Assembly (NCBI GenBank): GCA_034180455.1
Contig: JAXFOG010000002.1
Coordinates: forward strand, 71,148-135,147
Length of the DNA stretch: 64,000 nt
Direction: 5' to 3'
Source of the DNA: JAAZPT01 sp034180455
GTDB lineage: Bacteria > Bacillota > Clostridia > Christensenellales > Aristaeellaceae
Shown: in pieces, positions 62,515-64,000 of the stretch
How positions within the stretch are numbered: position 1 is the first letter of the stretch
Layout of the letters: the number at the start of each line of letters is the position of its first letter
The notes under the pieces: model-generated
Told to the model about the DNA's origin: nothing
The model's input: only the letters and a program-made list of their open reading frames with translations
Database searches by the model: none
Position numbers and translations under genes: made by a program

Positions 62515-63619
62515 TTTTTCAAAATTTTTAAAAAAAGATGATACTGTTGTAGTTGGAATATCTGGAGGGGTAGATTCTGCTGTAAGCACCTACTTATTAA
62601 AAAAAGCTGGCTATAATGTTATAGCTGTTTTCATGAAAAATTGGGATGAAAAAGATGAAAACGGAGTATGTACTTCTGAAAAAGACTGGATCGATGTGCA
62701 AGAAGTGTGCGACAAGATAGGTGTGCCATGCTACTCTGTTAATTTCGTCAAAGAATATTGGGATAGAGTTTTCACTCATTTCATAGAAGAATATAAAAAA
62801 GGAAGAACTCCAAATCCAGATGTTTTATGTAATAGAGAAATTAAATTTAAAGCTTTTCTAGATTATGCAGAGCAGCTTGGAGCAAAATCAATAGCCACAG
62901 GACACTTTGTACGCAGACTTGACAAAGATGGTCAGAGTTATTTGTTAAAAGGTGTAGATAAAAACAAGGATCAAAGTTATTTTCTTTATATGCTTAAAAG
63001 TAAACAGATTGCAAAATCAGTATTTCCTGTTGGAGATATTACAAAGCAAGATGTAAGGAAAATTGCAGAAGAAATTGGTCTTTCTGTAAGTAAGAAAAAA
63101 GATTCCACAGGAGTTTGCTTTATTGGTGAAAGAAATTTTAAAAAATTTTTAAATAATTATATTCCAGCCCAAAAAGGACTAATAAGATCTGTAGACTCAG
63201 AAGTTGTTGGAGAACACAATGGATTAATGTTTTATACCCTAGGGCAAAGAAGAGGACTTGGTATTGGAGGAAGAGGCGACGGAAGAAGTTGGTTTGTAGT
63301 TGATAAAGATCTAGTAAAAAACGAGCTGATAGTATCTCAAGGCGAGGATAGTCCACTGCTATATAGTACTGTATCTGAAGCAGAAGATGTAACTTGGATA
63401 AATGATGCACCAATACAAGAGGGTGAAAGCTTTATCTGTCAAGCAAAATTTAGATATAGACAACCAGACCAATGTGTAAAAATAACTTTGAACGATGGAA
63501 AATTTTTATGTGAGTGTCAAATTCCACAAAGAGCTGTTACCCCTGGACAAAGTTTGGTGCTATATAAAGATGATATTTGTCTTGGTGGAGCGATTATATC
63601 AAAGGCATATAACGTATAA
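62507..63619 (+). CDS. mnmA: tRNA-specific 2-thiouridylase
   Basis: A 370-residue MnmA that thiolates U34 in tRNA-Lys, -Glu and -Gln. The PP-loop reads VVGISGGVDSAVSTYLL at about 13-29, NPDVLCNREIKF near 102 contains the first catalytic Cys, and GVCFIGERNFKKFL near 203 the second. The N-terminus overlaps the tmk stop by 8 bases, so the two are cotranslated. A terminator follows. Confidence 0.95.
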   Translation: MNNFSKFLKKDDTVVVGISGGVDSAVSTYLLKKAGYNVIAVFMKNWDEKDENGVCTSEKDWIDVQEVCDKIGVPCYSVNFVKEYWDRVFTHFIEEYKKGRTPNPDVLCNREIKFKAFLDYAEQLGAKSIATGHFVRRLDKDGQSYLLKGVDKNKDQSYFLYMLKSKQIAKSVFPVGDITKQDVRKIAEEIGLSVSKKKDSTGVCFIGERNFKKFLNNYIPAQKGLIRSVDSEVVGEHNGLMFYTLGQRRGLGIGGRGDGRSWFVVDKDLVKNELIVSQGEDSPLLYSTVSEAEDVTWINDAPIQEGESFICQAKFRYRQPDQCVKITLNDGKFLCECQIPQRAVTPGQSLVLYKDDICLGGAIISKAYNV

Positions 63620-63652
63620 TCATCCTGACAAAATTTTAAATAATTCGTAAAT

Positions 63653-63694
63653 ATACGAACTAATATATAATTAATTAAAATTTAGTTCGTATTT
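63653..63694 (+). terminator. Terminator after mnmA
   Basis: TACGAACTA and TAGTTCGTA arms around a 20-base A/T loop, then TTTTGTTT. It insulates mnmA from the rRNA promoter. Confidence 0.65.
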
Positions 63695-63757
63695 TGTTTA
63701 TAAAATACAAATAAATTATAAATAACAAAAAATCCCCAAAAAAAGTAAAAAAATATG

Positions 63758-63786
63758 TTGACAATGGGAAAGGGATATGATAGTAT
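63758..63786 (+). promoter_or_regulatory. rRNA operon promoter
   Basis: TTGACA (63758-63763), 17-base spacer, TAGTAT (63781-63786), about 130 bases upstream of the 16S gene. An A-rich tract (63726-63754) before the -35 box looks like an UP element. Confidence 0.75.
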
Positions 63787-63918
63787 ATACCTTGTCGCCG
63801 CGAGAGCGACGTGGAACTTGAAAACGATACAGAAGAAGATAGCGAAAAAAAGCTAAAGAAAAAATTTAGCGAACGACAGTCAAGAGTATTTGAGCAAACC
63901 GAAAGGTTAAAAGAATTA
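63787..63918 (+). other. rRNA leader
   Basis: The transcribed leader between promoter and 16S gene. It contains hairpins GTCGC-N7-GCGAC (63795-63811) and GCTAAA-N6-TTTAGC (63850-63867) and an A-rich tract, as expected of an rRNA leader with processing and antitermination signals. No protein gene is seen. Confidence 0.6.
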
Positions 63919-64000
63919 AAACACAAGAGTTTGATTCTGGCTCAGGACGAACGCTGGCGGCGTGCCTAATACATGCAAGTCGAGCGGAGGTATATCGTAG
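63919..64000 (+). rRNA. 16S ribosomal RNA (5' end, partial)
   Basis: AGAGTTTGATTCTGGCTCAG at 63926-63945 is the universal 16S start region, followed by GACGAACGCTGGCGGCGTGC and CTAATACATGCAAGTCGAGC. The gene runs off the right edge. The exact 5' end is estimated from the E. coli alignment (about 7 bases before AGAGTTTG). Confidence 0.95.

Noticed and set aside
1..64000. CRISPR array
   Set aside because: No regularly spaced repeat set seen; the only dense repetition is inside the peptidoglycan-binding gene, which is coding.

Overview
The window is low-GC, densely coded bacterial chromosome. Gene content and order point to a Bacillota (Firmicutes) anaerobe of the Clostridia type: purR-glmU-pth-mfd in one run, dnaX-ksgA, dacF, a clostridial-type tmRNA tag, the two-domain YitT family, and clear ribosome-binding sites of the AAGGAGG kind. 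I cannot name the genus. A 16S rRNA gene begins in the last ~80 bases, so the right edge is the start of an rRNA operon.

Layout. 1-2407: a tldE/tldD pair on the minus strand (tldE cut by the window edge). 2544-5970: an accessory stretch with a small unknown gene, decayed phage genes, a HigB toxin with a broken HigA-protease antitoxin between two ~90 bp direct repeats, a small membrane/coiled-coil gene and the stump of a tail tape-measure gene abutting a tRNA-Gln/tRNA-Glu operon. 6252-8978: acetyltransferase, YitT, murQ. 9107-14120: an operon of a multi-pass membrane protein (DUF5692-like), HypB, a large iron-sulfur flavoprotein and HypA, with no hydrogenase beside it; this is the best candidate for an uncharacterised system. 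14212-21269: amino-sugar region with a BadF-type kinase and sugar ABC transporter on minus, and Gfo/Idh/MocA oxidoreductase, cupin and glmM on plus. 21294-24301: two paralogous DUF6056-like membrane proteins, the second shifted at a T9 tract. 24378-40863: housekeeping genes (pckA, ksgA, dnaX, dacF, HerA-like ATPase, P1 peptidase, acpS, barnase/barstar, mfd, pth, glmU-like, purR, mscL). 40947-43073: a leucine-rich-repeat protein and a frameshifted metalloprotease-like gene. 43074-51965: ssrA, smpB, apbE, a peptidoglycan-binding repeat protein, alcohol dehydrogenase, lipase-like hydrolase, DEAD helicase and an F420-ligase-family protein. 52477-55911: tRNA-Ser followed by an acquired-looking segment (diaminopentanoate-dehydrogenase-like gene, TetR regulator, dead IS30 element). 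56087-63619: FAD oxidoreductase, C69 dipeptidase, Orn/Lys/Arg decarboxylase-family protein, a HAD-thymidylate kinase fusion and mnmA. 63620-64000: rRNA promoter, leader and 16S start.

How genes work together. MurQ, the BadF-type kinase, the sugar transporter and GlmM fit recovery of amino sugars into cell-wall precursors, although the GlmU-like protein has lost its uridyltransferase signature. SmpB and ssrA form the trans-translation pair. HypA and HypB normally load nickel into hydrogenase; here they bracket a redox flavoprotein instead. Several secreted proteins (sugar-binding protein, ApbE, peptidoglycan-binding protein) have signal peptides without a lipobox cysteine. All functional calls are from reading motifs by eye; no database search was run.
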